DNA from: Bacillus sp. NTK071
GTDB taxonomy: Bacteria; Bacillota; Bacilli; Bacillales; Guptibacillaceae
Direction of reading: 5' to 3'
DNA length: 64,000 nt
NCBI RefSeq assembly: GCF_017303315.1
Contig: NZ_JAFKOI010000003.1
Span: 1-64,000 of the forward strand
The notes below the pieces were generated by a model. That model was not told where the DNA came from. It did no database searches and saw nothing but the letters and a program-made list of their open reading frames with translations. The translations under genes were made by a program, and so were the position numbers. Positions within the stretch are counted from its first letter, which is position 1, and each line of letters starts with the position of its first letter. This document shows positions 1-8,707 of the stretch, piece by piece.

Positions 1-144
1 ACAGAGACTTAGAAAGATTTCTGGTGTTAATTTACTAAGCCTTTGTGAGAAACCAGTTTCCATGGCGGTTTTTCTTACAGATTTTCGATCAAATACATGA
101 TTAATTGTTTGAGTCAACGACCAAAATTGTGATTTAATACCCAC
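1..144 (-). CDS. IS4/IS231-family transposase, N-terminal fragment cut by the window edge
   Basis: An open frame runs without a stop from a GTG at 144 to position 1 (48 codons). A ribosome site (AAGGAAGG) lies just upstream of the GTG; the ATG two bases earlier is in another frame and stops after ten codons. The translation contains an ETGFSQRLSKLTPEIFL stretch that resembles the N-terminal region of IS231/IS4 transposases, which carry a G-F-x-x-R-x-x-K-hydrophobic pattern there. An IS-like end lies about 90 bases upstream at 211-233. The rest of the element is outside the window, so whether the transposase is intact cannot be told. The family call rests on the short N-terminus and the terminus sequence together. 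Confidence 0.55.
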   Translation of the reverse strand, partial: MGIKSQFWSLTQTINHVFDRKSVRKTAMETGFSQRLSKLTPEIFLSLC

Positions 145-152
145 ATTATCTT

Positions 153-233
153 CCTTCCTTAGAATATTCTTCTAGGAAGGATAACGTTTAAAGGCGGAGT
201 ATCAAAAACAATTAGCTTAGCTTGACGGCTATG
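153..233 (-). mobile_element. Left end of an IS231-like insertion sequence, with leader hairpin
   Basis: Read on the minus strand, the element begins CATAGCCGTCAAGCTAAG at 233, which resembles IS231-type termini as I remember them. Between this end and the transposase start is a hairpin at 153-180 (CCTTCCTTAGAA paired with TTCTAGGAAGG, one bulge). Stem-loops in the transposase leader are known for IS231. The sequence outside the end, from 234, is the middle of a family-1 repeat, so the IS appears to have landed inside that repeat. Confidence 0.5.
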
Positions 234-317
234 GAGGCTCACCGCCCGCCCCGCGGAAAGCGAGCATCCTGGAGCGGAAATCAACCACTTTATAACATCA
301 ATGTTGAAAAACAGTCT
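234..317 (-). repeat. Family-1 repeat, copy 1 (half copy, interrupted by the IS)
   Basis: On the minus strand this reads from the AT-rich left flank (AACATTGATGTTATAAAG) through TGATTTCCGCTCC, GGATGCTCG and the GC-rich core to GGTGAGCCTCC, where it stops abruptly at the IS end. The right half is missing from the window and would be expected on the far side of the IS. Confidence 0.8.
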
Positions 318-330
318 AGAAAAAATCTAT

Positions 331-1578
331 TTAATAAGTTAGTTCTTCATACATTGGAAACTTGTCAGTCAATGCTTGAACACGCTCTTCTGCTTTTTTA
401 AGAACATCTTCGTTCTCGAGGTCTTTCAGGACATCGCCGATGATGCTTGCGATTTCCGCCATTTCCGCTTCGCCAAATCCGCGAGATGTGACTGCTGCTG
501 TTCCAATTCTAAGACCGCTTGTCACAAATGGACTTTGTGGGTCGAATGGAATGGTGTTTTTGTTTGTTGTAATCCCAATATCATCAAGAGCTTTTTCAGC
601 TACTTTACCTGTAATATCAAGGCTCTGTAGATTTAGTAGCACAAGATGGTTATCCGTACCATTTGATACAAGGTTGATGCCTTCTTTTTCAAGAGCCGAA
701 GCTAGTTTTCTTGCGTTAGAAATGACTTTCTCAGAATAAGCTTTAAACTCATCCGAAAGTGCTTCACCGAATGCTACTGCTTTAGCAGCAATAACATGCA
801 TAAGTGGTCCACCCTGGATACCAGGGAAGATCGATTTATCAATTTTCTTCGCATATTCTTCTTTAGAGAGGATCATTCCTCCACGAGGGCCGCGAAGTGT
901 TTTGTGTGTTGTTGTTGTTACAAAGTCTGCATATGGTACAGGGCTAGGGTGGTGACCTGTTGCTACTAGACCTGCAATATGCGCCATATCAACCATTAAA
1001 TAAGCATCTACTTCATCTGCAATTTCACGGAATCGTTTAAAATCGATTTCACGTGGATAGGCACTTGCTCCAGCTACAATCAATTTTGGACGATGTGTTT
1101 TTGCTTTCTCCAGAACATCATCGTAGTTAATACGCTCGGAGTCTTTGTCTACGCCATACTCAACGAAGTTATACTGGACGCCACTGAAGTTAACTGGGCT
1201 TCCGTGTGTGAGATGTCCACCGTGTGAAAGGTTCATTCCTAGAACAGTATCTCCCTGCTCAAGGATCGTGAAATAAACAGCCATATTCGCCTGTGCACCT
1301 GAGTGAGGCTGAACGTTCACATGATCTGCGCCAAATAACTGCTTCGCGCGGTCTCTTGCAATATTTTCAGCGACATCGACATATTCACAGCCACCATAAT
1401 AACGACGGCCAGGATAGCCTTCCGCATATTTGTTTGTTAGAACTGACCCTTGAGCCTCCATAACGGCTTGTGACACAAAGTTCTCTGATGCGATTAGTTC
1501 AATCTTGCTGCGCTGTCTACCAAGCTCGTCTTTCATTGCCTGTAAAAGTTCTTGATCCTGCTTTGCTAGGTTTTGCAT
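331..1578 (-). CDS. glyA: Serine hydroxymethyltransferase
   Basis: Interconverts serine and glycine, passing a one-carbon unit to tetrahydrofolate; a cytosolic PLP enzyme. The product is 415 residues, normal for the family. The PLP-lysine motif [11 protein letters not shown] is present near residue 227, and [13 protein letters not shown] near the N-terminus is typical. The start was set at 1578, where GGGG sits a normal distance upstream of an ATG beginning MQNLAKQ; an in-frame ATG 24 bases earlier lacks a ribosome site. It follows ywlG, rpiB and ywlE on the same strand, as in B. subtilis. A PurR-type box lies between ywlG and glyA, in keeping with the known PurR control of glyA in B. subtilis. 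Confidence 0.97.
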   Translation of the reverse strand: MQNLAKQDQELLQAMKDELGRQRSKIELIASENFVSQAVMEAQGSVLTNKYAEGYPGRRYYGGCEYVDVAENIARDRAKQLFGADHVNVQPHSGAQANMAVYFTILEQGDTVLGMNLSHGGHLTHGSPVNFSGVQYNFVEYGVDKDSERINYDDVLEKAKTHRPKLIVAGASAYPREIDFKRFREIADEVDAYLMVDMAHIAGLVATGHHPSPVPYADFVTTTTHKTLRGPRGGMILSKEEYAKKIDKSIFPGIQGGPLMHVIAAKAVAFGEALSDEFKAYSEKVISNARKLASALEKEGINLVSNGTDNHLVLLNLQSLDITGKVAEKALDDIGITTNKNTIPFDPQSPFVTSGLRIGTAAVTSRGFGEAEMAEIASIIGDVLKDLENEDVLKKAEERVQALTDKFPMYEELTY

Positions 1579-1698
1579 TGATATCCCCTTTCCATCCCAC
1601 ACAATTTTCCATTCGTTTGCACGAACAGGAGTGATTCAATCTAGTTTGCATTGTACCATAGAAGTACGGAACCGTATATTAAATTAATGAACTAAATT

Positions 1699-1711
1699 AT
1701 CGTTCGGTTTT
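1699..1711 (-). promoter_or_regulatory. Candidate PurR box upstream of glyA
   Basis: On the minus strand the sequence is AAAACCGAACGAT, which differs at one position from the PurBox consensus AWWWCCGAACWWT. It lies about 120 bases before the glyA start, just after the ywlG stop. PurR normally binds two boxes 16-17 bases apart; no good partner was found, so this is a single-box call. Confidence 0.4.
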
Positions 1712-1715
1712 GAGC

Positions 1716-2282
1716 CTAAAAACAGTGCTCATTTTTCCCAAGATACGATGCTCGTTCTCCACCTATTAACTTTGGTCTTGATCGTGCCATCGTTAAATGG
1801 GCATGTCCAATTGACTTATGTCTGCTTCTTACTGGTACTGCTACGTGCCTAATGTGCATACCAATAAACGTATCACCGATATCGATTCCGGCATCAGCAG
1901 AAATGAACTCGACTAGGACAGGATCACTCATTTGTGAGTACGCAAGCGTCGCCATGGAGCCACCTGCTCGCATCGTTGGAACAGCCGCTACAATATCATA
2001 GCCTTTCGCGTTTGCTGTCTCTCGTTCCACAACAAGGGCACGATTTAAATGCTCACAGCATTGAAACGCAAGTTGAACACCTGTTTCCTTCTGAAAGGAG
2101 TGAATACTTTCGTAGATCACCTCTGCTGCAGAAGTTGTGCCAGCTGTTCCAATACGCTCACCAATGACTTCACTTGAACTCATTCCTATTACGAGTAAGT
2201 GACGATTCGAAAGACGCGCATCCACTTGAAGATCCTGTAGTGCTTCAAGCGTATGTTGCATTAGCACTGTTTGTTCGTCCAT
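1716..2282 (-). CDS. ywlG: TIGR01440/UPF0340 family protein YwlG
   Basis: 188-residue protein of the YwlG family, whose function is not established. It shows the conserved GMSSSEVIGERIGTAG stretch near the N-terminus and an RSRPKLIGGERA stretch near the C-terminus. The start was placed at 2282, where GGAGGCG is followed after six bases by ATG; an upstream ATG at 2312 lies inside the end of rpiB. It sits between rpiB and glyA, the same place as in B. subtilis, and is probably co-transcribed with rpiB. Confidence 0.9.
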   Translation of the reverse strand: MDEQTVLMQHTLEALQDLQVDARLSNRHLLVIGMSSSEVIGERIGTAGTTSAAEVIYESIHSFQKETGVQLAFQCCEHLNRALVVERETANAKGYDIVAAVPTMRAGGSMATLAYSQMSDPVLVEFISADAGIDIGDTFIGMHIRHVAVPVRSRHKSIGHAHLTMARSRPKLIGGERASYLGKNEHCF

Positions 2283-2295
2283 ACGTAACGCCTCC

Positions 2296-2739
2296 TTATG
2301 CTCTTGCTTCATACTCTGTTATTTTACTAACACGTTTAGCATGACGCCCAGCCTCATACTCGGTTTCTAACCACACCTTTGCGATTTCTGAAGCAAGCCC
2401 AGGTCCGATAATACGCTCACCCATGGCAAGCACGTTTGAGTCGTTGTGAAGTCTCGTTGCTTTCGCACTGAAGAGATCATGGACAAGGGCACAGCGAATT
2501 CCGCTCACTTTGTTAGCGGCAATCGACATTCCGATGCCAGTACCACAAATCAAAATTCCACGGTCCGCTTCACCAGAAGCTACTTTTTCAGCTACGGGAA
2601 TAGCATAATCTGGGTAATCGACTGAATCACTACAGTCACACCCTAGATCAATAACGTCCATCCCAAGTTCTTTAATAACATGAATGATGTCTTCTTTAAT
2701 GTTAACACCAGCATGATCTGCTCCAATTGCTACTCGCAT
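2296..2739 (-). CDS. rpiB: Ribose-5-phosphate isomerase B
   Basis: Interconverts ribose 5-phosphate and ribulose 5-phosphate in the non-oxidative pentose phosphate pathway. The 147-residue product has the family hallmarks: GADHAG at the N-terminus, CGTGIGMSIAANK with the catalytic cysteine near residue 67, and a HNDSNVLAMG stretch. It starts two bases after the ywlE stop codon, suggesting translational coupling, and is followed by ywlG. Confidence 0.96.
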   Translation of the reverse strand: MRVAIGADHAGVNIKEDIIHVIKELGMDVIDLGCDCSDSVDYPDYAIPVAEKVASGEADRGILICGTGIGMSIAANKVSGIRCALVHDLFSAKATRLHNDSNVLAMGERIIGPGLASEIAKVWLETEYEAGRHAKRVSKITEYEARA

Positions 2740-2741
2740 GA

Positions 2742-3374
2742 TTATTCCTCCAAGCCATTGTCTTTATTTATTTTCTCAATCATACGTTCTATTGCTGCTT
2801 CTATTTCAGCATAGGTTTCCCTATACTGTTCAATTGTACCGCCGAATGGATCGGAGATATCTAATGAAGGAAGCTTGAGCTCAAGTCTTTGTAATTCCTC
2901 AAGATCTTTCTTCAGCTCTTCTTCAAACTGATTACGCTTCGTTTGCTCAGCTTCGCCTTCGAAGCTCGTAATATCATGTGAAAAAGCCGCACGCTTCATT
3001 TCAATTTCAGCCGCTTTTTGCTGATACTCATTATATTTCTGTGCATCCTCACCAACTGCAAATTCTTTCAATGTATATACATTTTCAGCAAGCTCTGGGA
3101 AATCTCGAAGGACGAGTGCCTTGTGACTACTTGTCATCGTCAGTATGACATCTCCCCACTCTGCAAGCTGTCGATCGAGCATTTGTGCCGTATGATTGAA
3201 AGGAACATTCTTTTCCTCAAACAGGAGCTCTACCTGTCGACTTGCCGGAGAGCCATTCGCCGCAAAAACTCCTGCTGATTTCGCTTCAATTTCTACCTCT
3301 TTATTCTTCAAAACCACTTCTGCCATTGGACTGCGGCATGTGTTTCCTGTGCATACAAATAAAACTCTCACCAT
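2742..3374 (-). CDS. ywlE: Low-molecular-weight protein arginine phosphatase with a large insertion
   Basis: Member of the low-molecular-weight phosphatase fold; B. subtilis YwlE removes phosphate from phosphoarginine made by McsB. The P-loop CTGNTCRS is at residues 8-15 (Cys8, Arg14) and the general-acid loop DPFGG at residues 175-179. The product is 210 residues against roughly 150 for B. subtilis YwlE. The extra length is a charged, helix-prone stretch at about residues 107-172, placed between the TLKEF strand and the DPFGG loop. Both catalytic motifs are intact, so activity is likely kept. The start at 3374 gives the normal family N-terminus; an in-frame ATG at 3425 would add an unrelated extension. 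Confidence 0.9.
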   Translation of the reverse strand: MVRVLFVCTGNTCRSPMAEVVLKNKEVEIEAKSAGVFAANGSPASRQVELLFEEKNVPFNHTAQMLDRQLAEWGDVILTMTSSHKALVLRDFPELAENVYTLKEFAVGEDAQKYNEYQQKAAEIEMKRAAFSHDITSFEGEAEQTKRNQFEEELKKDLEELQRLELKLPSLDISDPFGGTIEQYRETYAEIEAAIERMIEKINKDNGLEE

Positions 3375-3477
3375 GACCACTTCCCTTCTCTCCTTATTAT
3401 GAGAGATGGGCGTGGATAAATCCACCCTCTATCAATCTAGAATAAATGTGAAAAACCATGGGACTTTTGAAACCTTT

Positions 3478-3506
3478 TTGTTATCAGTACGTAATACTTG
3501 TTATAA
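3478..3506 (+). promoter_or_regulatory. Sigma-A-like promoter for hflK-hflC
   Basis: TTGTTA at 3478-3483 and TTATAA at 3501-3506 are separated by 17 bases. Transcription would begin only a few bases before the ribosome site of hflK, giving a very short leader, which lowers confidence. Confidence 0.4.
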
Positions 3507-3528
3507 GCAAAACAAGGGGGGAAACTAC

Positions 3529-4494
3529 ATGTCACAAAGAAAAATCGTTATTCTATCCGGGTCCATCGTTCTGTTTCTATTATTAGGGGTGGTTCTTGTT
3601 ACAAGCTGGTATACAGTCGATGAATCTGAACAGGCGGTTATTATGACATTCGGAAAGGTAGACGAAGAAATTAGCGAAGCCGGTCTTCACTTCAAGTTGC
3701 CATGGCCTATTCAACAGGTAGATATTCTACCAAGAGAAACGTTCAGTTTAACGTTTGGTTATGATGAGGAAGATGGCAAAATCGTTGACTACCCAGAAGA
3801 AACAAAAATGGTTACTGGAGATGAAAACATCGTTCTCGCTGACCTCGTAGTTCAGTGGCGAATTACGAACCCTAAACAATACCTCTACTACTCAGACGAA
3901 CCGAAAGAAATTCTTTATAACGCAACATCCGCTTCACTAAGGGGAGTCATTGGAAGCTCTGAAATTGACGAAGCACTCACATCAGGTAAAGCGGAAATTG
4001 AAGGAAATGTTCGAGATATACTAACAAAATTAATTGATCGATATGAGATTGGAATTTCAATTCTAGATGTAAAGCTCCAGGATGTTGAACTTCCGAATGA
4101 TGAAGTACGTAAAGCATTCACTAACGTAGTAGATGCTCGTGAACAGAAGGAAACAACAATCTATGGTGCTAGAAAATATAAGAACCAGGAACTAAGCGTT
4201 GTGGAAGGGCAAAAGGATGCTCGTATATCAAGGGCGGAAGGTGATAAAGCGCAGCGAATTGAGCAAGCTCGTGGGGACGTTGCAACATTCAACGCGTTGT
4301 ACAACGAATATAAAACCAATCCTGATATTACACGACAGCGTCTTGTTCTAGAAACGCTTGAAGAAGTACTCCCTGATACGAAAATCTACATTACAGATGG
4401 GGGTGGCGACACGGTAAAGTACTTGCCAATTCAGCCGGCGAAAGAGAAAAAGACTGAGACTGAGAAGCCGAAGGGAAGTGAAACGAATGAGTGA
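3529..4494 (+). CDS. hflK: HflK-like prohibitin/SPFH membrane protein
   Basis: SPFH/band-7 protein. In proteobacteria HflK and HflC form a membrane complex around the FtsH protease; the same role here is inferred. The 321-residue product has one membrane segment at about residues 5-27, then the SPFH domain with DESEQAVIMTFGKV and an Ala/Glu-rich coiled coil towards the C-terminus. The start at 3529 is preceded by a strong AAGGGGGG site; the longer frame to 3406 is not supported. Its last bases overlap hflC. B. subtilis has no hflK/hflC at this place. Confidence 0.88.
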   Translation: MSQRKIVILSGSIVLFLLLGVVLVTSWYTVDESEQAVIMTFGKVDEEISEAGLHFKLPWPIQQVDILPRETFSLTFGYDEEDGKIVDYPEETKMVTGDENIVLADLVVQWRITNPKQYLYYSDEPKEILYNATSASLRGVIGSSEIDEALTSGKAEIEGNVRDILTKLIDRYEIGISILDVKLQDVELPNDEVRKAFTNVVDAREQKETTIYGARKYKNQELSVVEGQKDARISRAEGDKAQRIEQARGDVATFNALYNEYKTNPDITRQRLVLETLEEVLPDTKIYITDGGGDTVKYLPIQPAKEKKTETEKPKGSETNE

Positions 4495-5419
4495 TCAAAA
4501 TGTTTTTAATATGGATGAGCATCGTCGGAATATGAATCCTCGTAAAATCGTTAAAAGCGCATTGCTTATCGTTCTACTTATCATCATCATCGGCTCGATT
4601 TTCAGCACAGTATTCGTCGTAAAAGAAGGAGAATACAAAGTTATTCGACAGTTTGGTGATGTTGTAACCATTGAAACAGAGCCAGGATTGAAATTTAAGA
4701 TTCCTTTTATTCAGTCTGTCACAACCTTACCTAAATACAAGATGCTATATGATGTAAATCCTGAGGAAATTACGACTAGGGATAAAAAACGAATGACGGT
4801 AGACAATTACGCCGTTTGGTCTGTTAGCAACCCCAAGGACATGATTACGAACGCAAGAACAATTGAGAATGCAGAAGCGAAAATGGGCGAATTTATTTTC
4901 TCAGTGATTCGTTCTGAGCTAGGGCAATTGGAATACGAAGAAATTATTAATGAAGAAAAATCAAATCGAGGTAGTTTTAATGACAACGTTCGCGAACGTG
5001 TTAATAAATTGCTTGAGCGTGATGCATACGGCATTCAGGTAACGGATGTACGAATGAAACGAACGGACCTCCCTGATGCAAACGAACAATCGGTGTTCCA
5101 ACGGATGATTTCAGAACGGGAATCAAAAGCGCAGGAATACTTATCACAAGGTGACGCTGATTCAGATCGAATTAAAGCAGAAACGGATAAAGAAGTCGAT
5201 ACGATTCTAGCAAAAGCAGATGCTGATGCACAGGAAATACGTGCAGAAGGTGAATCTGAAGCTGCGAAGATCTACAACAAAGCATTCAGCAAAGATCCTG
5301 AGTTCTACGAGCTTTATAGAACGCTTGAATCTTATAAGACAACGTTAAATGACGAAACCGTTATTATGTTGCCTGCTGATTCTCCATATGCAAGACTACT
5401 ACAAGGGATTACTGAATAG
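4487..5419 (+). CDS. hflC: HflC-like prohibitin/SPFH membrane protein
   Basis: Partner of HflK. The 310-residue product has a membrane segment at about residues 21-45 and an SPFH domain beginning VVKEGEYKVIRQFGDV, followed by QRMISERESKAQEYLSQG, a region typical of HflC, and a coiled coil. The start at 4487 is an ATG eight bases after AAGGGAAG; a GTG nine bases earlier is possible. It overlaps hflK by eight bases, so the two are surely co-translated. A strong terminator follows at 5432. Confidence 0.88.
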   Translation: MSDQNVFNMDEHRRNMNPRKIVKSALLIVLLIIIIGSIFSTVFVVKEGEYKVIRQFGDVVTIETEPGLKFKIPFIQSVTTLPKYKMLYDVNPEEITTRDKKRMTVDNYAVWSVSNPKDMITNARTIENAEAKMGEFIFSVIRSELGQLEYEEIINEEKSNRGSFNDNVRERVNKLLERDAYGIQVTDVRMKRTDLPDANEQSVFQRMISERESKAQEYLSQGDADSDRIKAETDKEVDTILAKADADAQEIRAEGESEAAKIYNKAFSKDPEFYELYRTLESYKTTLNDETVIMLPADSPYARLLQGITE

Positions 5420-5431
5420 CACCAAAGACAA

Positions 5432-5458
5432 AGCCGCTGGTTTATCAGCGGCTTTTTG
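5432..5458 (+). terminator. Terminator of hflK-hflC
   Basis: AGCCGCTG and CAGCGGCT form an eight-base-pair stem with a six-base loop, followed directly by TTTTT. The 270 bases after it, up to 5731, hold no gene that I can support, only the leader of the next gene. Confidence 0.9.
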
Positions 5459-5731
5459 TTGTGCAATTATTTAGTATGAAAATGTTATTTCAAACGTAAT
5501 CTTCCTGTTGATCCTTGAATTTCCATTCATACCGCGAAGTGAGCTCCAAAAAACAATTAGGAAGACCTATTTAGAAAAATCCAAGATTAATGAGAAATTA
5601 CCTATTCCTTTTCCATTTAATTCTTGAAATATTTCAATTAAACAAAATTCGACATATTTTGTTAATATTCTTTTAATATTTGTTCGTTAGGATACAGGAG
5701 TACCAGTTAACTACTAAGGAGGATGATGTAA

Positions 5732-7834
5732 GTGCACAAAAAGAATTGGTCCATTTTCAATCTCGTTACCGTCTTCGCTCTAAGTCTCTCAACCGTTCTC
5801 ACACCTATCGCTGATGAAGCCTATGCGGAAGGTCCAGCGGATCCAGCTCCAGAAATTTCACCTGTAGGTACTCCGAGCGGGAAAGATATTTTGTTTGATA
5901 ACACTCACGGTCAAACAGCAGGTGCAGCAGATTGGGTTATTGATGGTGCTTTCTCTGATCTTGGGAACGCTCTAGCAAACGAAGGTCATCATGTAAAAGA
6001 ATTACGAAAAGACTCGCCTCTCACTCTCTCAGATTTAAGTACATATGAAGTTTTTGTTATTGGAGAAGCGAATATCCCTTATAAAGCTTCTGAACAAGCA
6101 GCAATGCTTCAATACGTCCAAAATGGTGGAAGTATTTTCTTTGTAGCGGACCATTACAATGCGGACCGAAATAAAAACCGCTTTGATTCTTCTGAGATCT
6201 TCAATGGTTACAGAAGAGGTGCCTGGTCTAACCCGACTAAAGGAATGAACTCAGAAGAAGCGGCTTCAGAAGCCATGCAAGGAGTAACGAGCTCTGATTG
6301 GTTATCAAATAACTTTGGCATTCGCTTCCGTTACAATGCAATTGGAAATGTAACGGCAAATGATATTGTTTCTCCTGATCAAGCTTTTGGTATTACGAGC
6401 GGCGTTTCAACAGTTGCGATGCACGCAGGCTCAACTCTTGCTGTAACTGATCCGGATAAAGCAAAAGGAATTGTATATCTTCCTCAAACGTCAGCTAAAT
6501 GGTCTTACGCAGTTGATCAAGGTGTTTATAACGGCGGAGGGCGCGATGAAGGTCCATTTGCTGCAATTTCGAAAGTGGGTAAAGGGAAAGCCGCTTTCAT
6601 TGGCGATTCTTCACCTGTTGAAGACTCTTCTCCAAAATATAAGCGTGAAGAAACCGGCGGCACTAAGACAACTTATGATGGTTTTTCTGAACAAGACGAC
6701 TCTACTCTTCTAGTAAACCTTGTAGATTGGCTGTCAACTCAGGAAAATTATACAGATTTTACACAAGTAAGCGGACTTCAACTTGATCAGCCTACTCCTG
6801 TTCTAGCGATGGAGGATCCACAATCGTCAACTGAACCACAAGCTGAACCTTGGGCTCAACCAGATCCAGGCTACAAATGGTATGACCCTTCGACGTTCAA
6901 AGCAGGTTCTTACGGTTATGTAGGTGCTCCTTCCGGCGGTGGCGATCCATCCGGCGGAGAGAATGTTTACTTCTCTGAATATGTCGAGGGATCTGGCTAT
7001 AATAAAGCGCTAGAAATTTTTAATGGCTCTTCTGCAGCTATTGATCTATCATCCTACTCAATTGAATCATCGAACATCACGACAAGCATTCCACTTTCAG
7101 GCACGCTAGCAAGCGGAGATGTGTTTGTGATTGCCAATCCGAATGCGTCATCATCCATCCTTTCAGTAGCAGACGCTCAGGATAGTTCAATCTCATTCAA
7201 TGGTGATGATTCTGTTACGTTAAAGCACAACAACGTTACAACAGACACAATCGGTACAAACGGCACTAATTTTGGTTCAGATGTTACTCTCGTTCGAGAT
7301 TCCTCTGTTGCAAGCGGATCAACGACGTATGTAGCAAACCAATGGAACTCATACTCAACAGATACATTTTCTTACCTTGGTAGCCACAGTGGATCAACAG
7401 CAACACTTGGCGAGGATTTCGAAACGGGTTCAAAGGGTTCCTATACAACTGGAGATGTTACGACTTCAACAGGATCATGGGCATTTACTAATGCTCTCCT
7501 TGGTGACCTTTCGAATGACAAGAAAAATGGCGCACAATCTGCAAGAATTAAAGCTTCTGGATCCATCGCTATGAATTTCGACGCACCTTCTGCGTCAAAA
7601 GTGAAACTAACTCATGCGAATTTCAGTTCAGATTCTGGCGCGACATGGAAGCTTCAGAAGTCTACTAATCAAGGAGCAACGTGGACAGATGTGACTAGTG
7701 CTTCTACAAGTGGTAGTACATTAACTGAAGAAACAATCGCTGTGAATGTTAACGCACCAGTAAGATTTAAAGTTGTCGCATCAGGGACAACAGGTGCGCG
7801 AATGAACATTGATGACTTTACGATTCTAAATTAA
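5732..7834 (+). CDS. Secreted lamin-tail-domain protein with an N-terminal ThuA/glutamine-amidotransferase-like domain
   Basis: 700-residue exported protein of unknown function. A signal peptide covers about residues 1-32, ending in a DEAYAEG-type cleavage region. Residues about 48-350 start ILFDNTHGQTAG and contain IGEANIPYK and GGSIFFVADHYNAD, resembling a class-I amidotransferase-like Rossmann domain. A lamin-tail domain follows at about 412-540 (VYFSEYVEGSGYNKALEIFN), a module common in secreted nucleases and phosphatases, and then a beta-rich C-terminal domain. There is no sortase motif, so it is probably released. The GTG start is supported by AAGGAGG nine bases upstream. It is a single-gene unit with its own terminator. 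No nuclease motif was recognised. Confidence 0.75.
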   Translation: MHKKNWSIFNLVTVFALSLSTVLTPIADEAYAEGPADPAPEISPVGTPSGKDILFDNTHGQTAGAADWVIDGAFSDLGNALANEGHHVKELRKDSPLTLSDLSTYEVFVIGEANIPYKASEQAAMLQYVQNGGSIFFVADHYNADRNKNRFDSSEIFNGYRRGAWSNPTKGMNSEEAASEAMQGVTSSDWLSNNFGIRFRYNAIGNVTANDIVSPDQAFGITSGVSTVAMHAGSTLAVTDPDKAKGIVYLPQTSAKWSYAVDQGVYNGGGRDEGPFAAISKVGKGKAAFIGDSSPVEDSSPKYKREETGGTKTTYDGFSEQDDSTLLVNLVDWLSTQENYTDFTQVSGLQLDQPTPVLAMEDPQSSTEPQAEPWAQPDPGYKWYDPSTFKAGSYGYVGAPSGGGDPSGGENVYFSEYVEGSGYNKALEIFNGSSAAIDLSSYSIESSNITTSIPLSGTLASGDVFVIANPNASSSILSVADAQDSSISFNGDDSVTLKHNNVTTDTIGTNGTNFGSDVTLVRDSSVASGSTTYVANQWNSYSTDTFSYLGSHSGSTATLGEDFETGSKGSYTTGDVTTSTGSWAFTNALLGDLSNDKKNGAQSARIKASGSIAMNFDAPSASKVKLTHANFSSDSGATWKLQKSTNQGATWTDVTSASTSGSTLTEETIAVNVNAPVRFKVVASGTTGARMNIDDFTILN

Positions 7835-7846
7835 TTACCCTGTTTT

Positions 7847-7873
7847 AGCCGCTGACATTCAGCGGCTTTTTTT
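7847..7873 (+). terminator. Terminator of the lamin-tail gene
   Basis: AGCCGCTG, five-base loop, CAGCGGCT and seven T residues. The stem is identical to that of the hflC terminator at 5432. Confidence 0.9.
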
Positions 7874-7874
7874 A

Positions 7875-8005
7875 AAGGCTGTTTTCGTAGACATTGTCGC
7901 TATAAAACGATTGATTTCCGCTCCAGAATGCTCGCTTCAATCGGCTATGTGTGGCTTTTTATACAAAAACCTTTCAAAAGAAAAAAACCAACCTTTTAGA
8001 AAAAT
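7875..8005 (+). repeat. Family-1 repeat, copy 2 (core collapsed)
   Basis: The left flank (GGCTGTTTTCGTAGACATTG) and right flank (CAACCTTTTAGAAAAATGG) are present, but the core is reduced to TTTCCGCTCCAGAATGCTCG directly joined to CTTCAATCGGCTATGTGTGG. It lies between two convergent genes. Confidence 0.8.
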
Positions 8006-8011
8006 GGATTC

Positions 8012-8569
8012 TCAGATGATTAGCAGTTTAAGTCCAAACCCAAATAGAATACAACCACCAAGCAGCTCGCTGTATGATCCGATGTAATGCTGAAATTTGC
8101 GCCCCATCATTAACCCAGCCCAAGTTAGCATCATACTAAAGACGCCAAATAGAATAATCGTTACAAAAACGCGTGCTCCGTAAATTCCGAGACTGAGCCC
8201 AACTGAAAAACTATCAAGGCTAACACTTAATGAAAAAAGCATTAAACCAAAACCTAGTGGTGTTACGAATGGCTTATCACTTGAAGAAAGCGAGGATAGT
8301 CCCATTTGAAGGCCTAACAAGAGCAATAATCCACCACCTACCATTGTTGCGATTGTTCCGAAATGCTCTGATAAAAAGCGTCCAATCAACATGCCAGCGA
8401 GCGGCATCCCCATATGAAATAATCCAATCACAATCCCAATTTTGGCAATTTGGCGAAGCCTGAGCGGAATCATCCCCATTCCAAGTCCAACCGAAAAAGC
8501 ATCCATACCGAGAGCAAATGCCATTATACTTAACGTTGCAAACTCTCCAATTAACGCAGTGGAAATCAT
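8012..8569 (-). CDS. mntP: Manganese efflux pump MntP
   Basis: Exports Mn2+ from the cell. The 185-residue product has six predicted membrane segments and the two conserved MntP motifs, [16 protein letters not shown] near the N-terminus and [14 protein letters not shown] in the second half, each with the membrane aspartate. GGAGG lies seven bases before the ATG. It is divergent from the DUF2533 gene. B. subtilis has mntP (ywlD) in the same cluster. No yybP-ykoY manganese riboswitch was recognised in its leader. Confidence 0.93.
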   Translation of the reverse strand: MISTALIGEFATLSIMAFALGMDAFSVGLGMGMIPLRLRQIAKIGIVIGLFHMGMPLAGMLIGRFLSEHFGTIATMVGGGLLLLLGLQMGLSSLSSSDKPFVTPLGFGLMLFSLSVSLDSFSVGLSLGIYGARVFVTIILFGVFSMMLTWAGLMMGRKFQHYIGSYSELLGGCILFGFGLKLLII

Positions 8570-8707
8570 TCCATCTCCTCCCGGGACGTGCTATTCAACT
8601 TTTATGCGTGTCCACTTGAAAATAGAAGGAAAAGAATGAATAATAGATTAGGAAGGGTTCGCTAAGGGTAAAGTTTAAGGATGAGCCGAATTGGAGGAAC
8701 TAATATT

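Noticed and set aside
376-739. Plus-strand frames inside glyA and similar frames opposite other genes
   Set aside because: Shadows of well-identified genes on the other strand, without ribosome sites or recognisable families.
8570-8707. yybP-ykoY manganese riboswitch before mntP
   Set aside because: The mntP-DUF2533 gap is short and lacks the conserved aptamer bulges.
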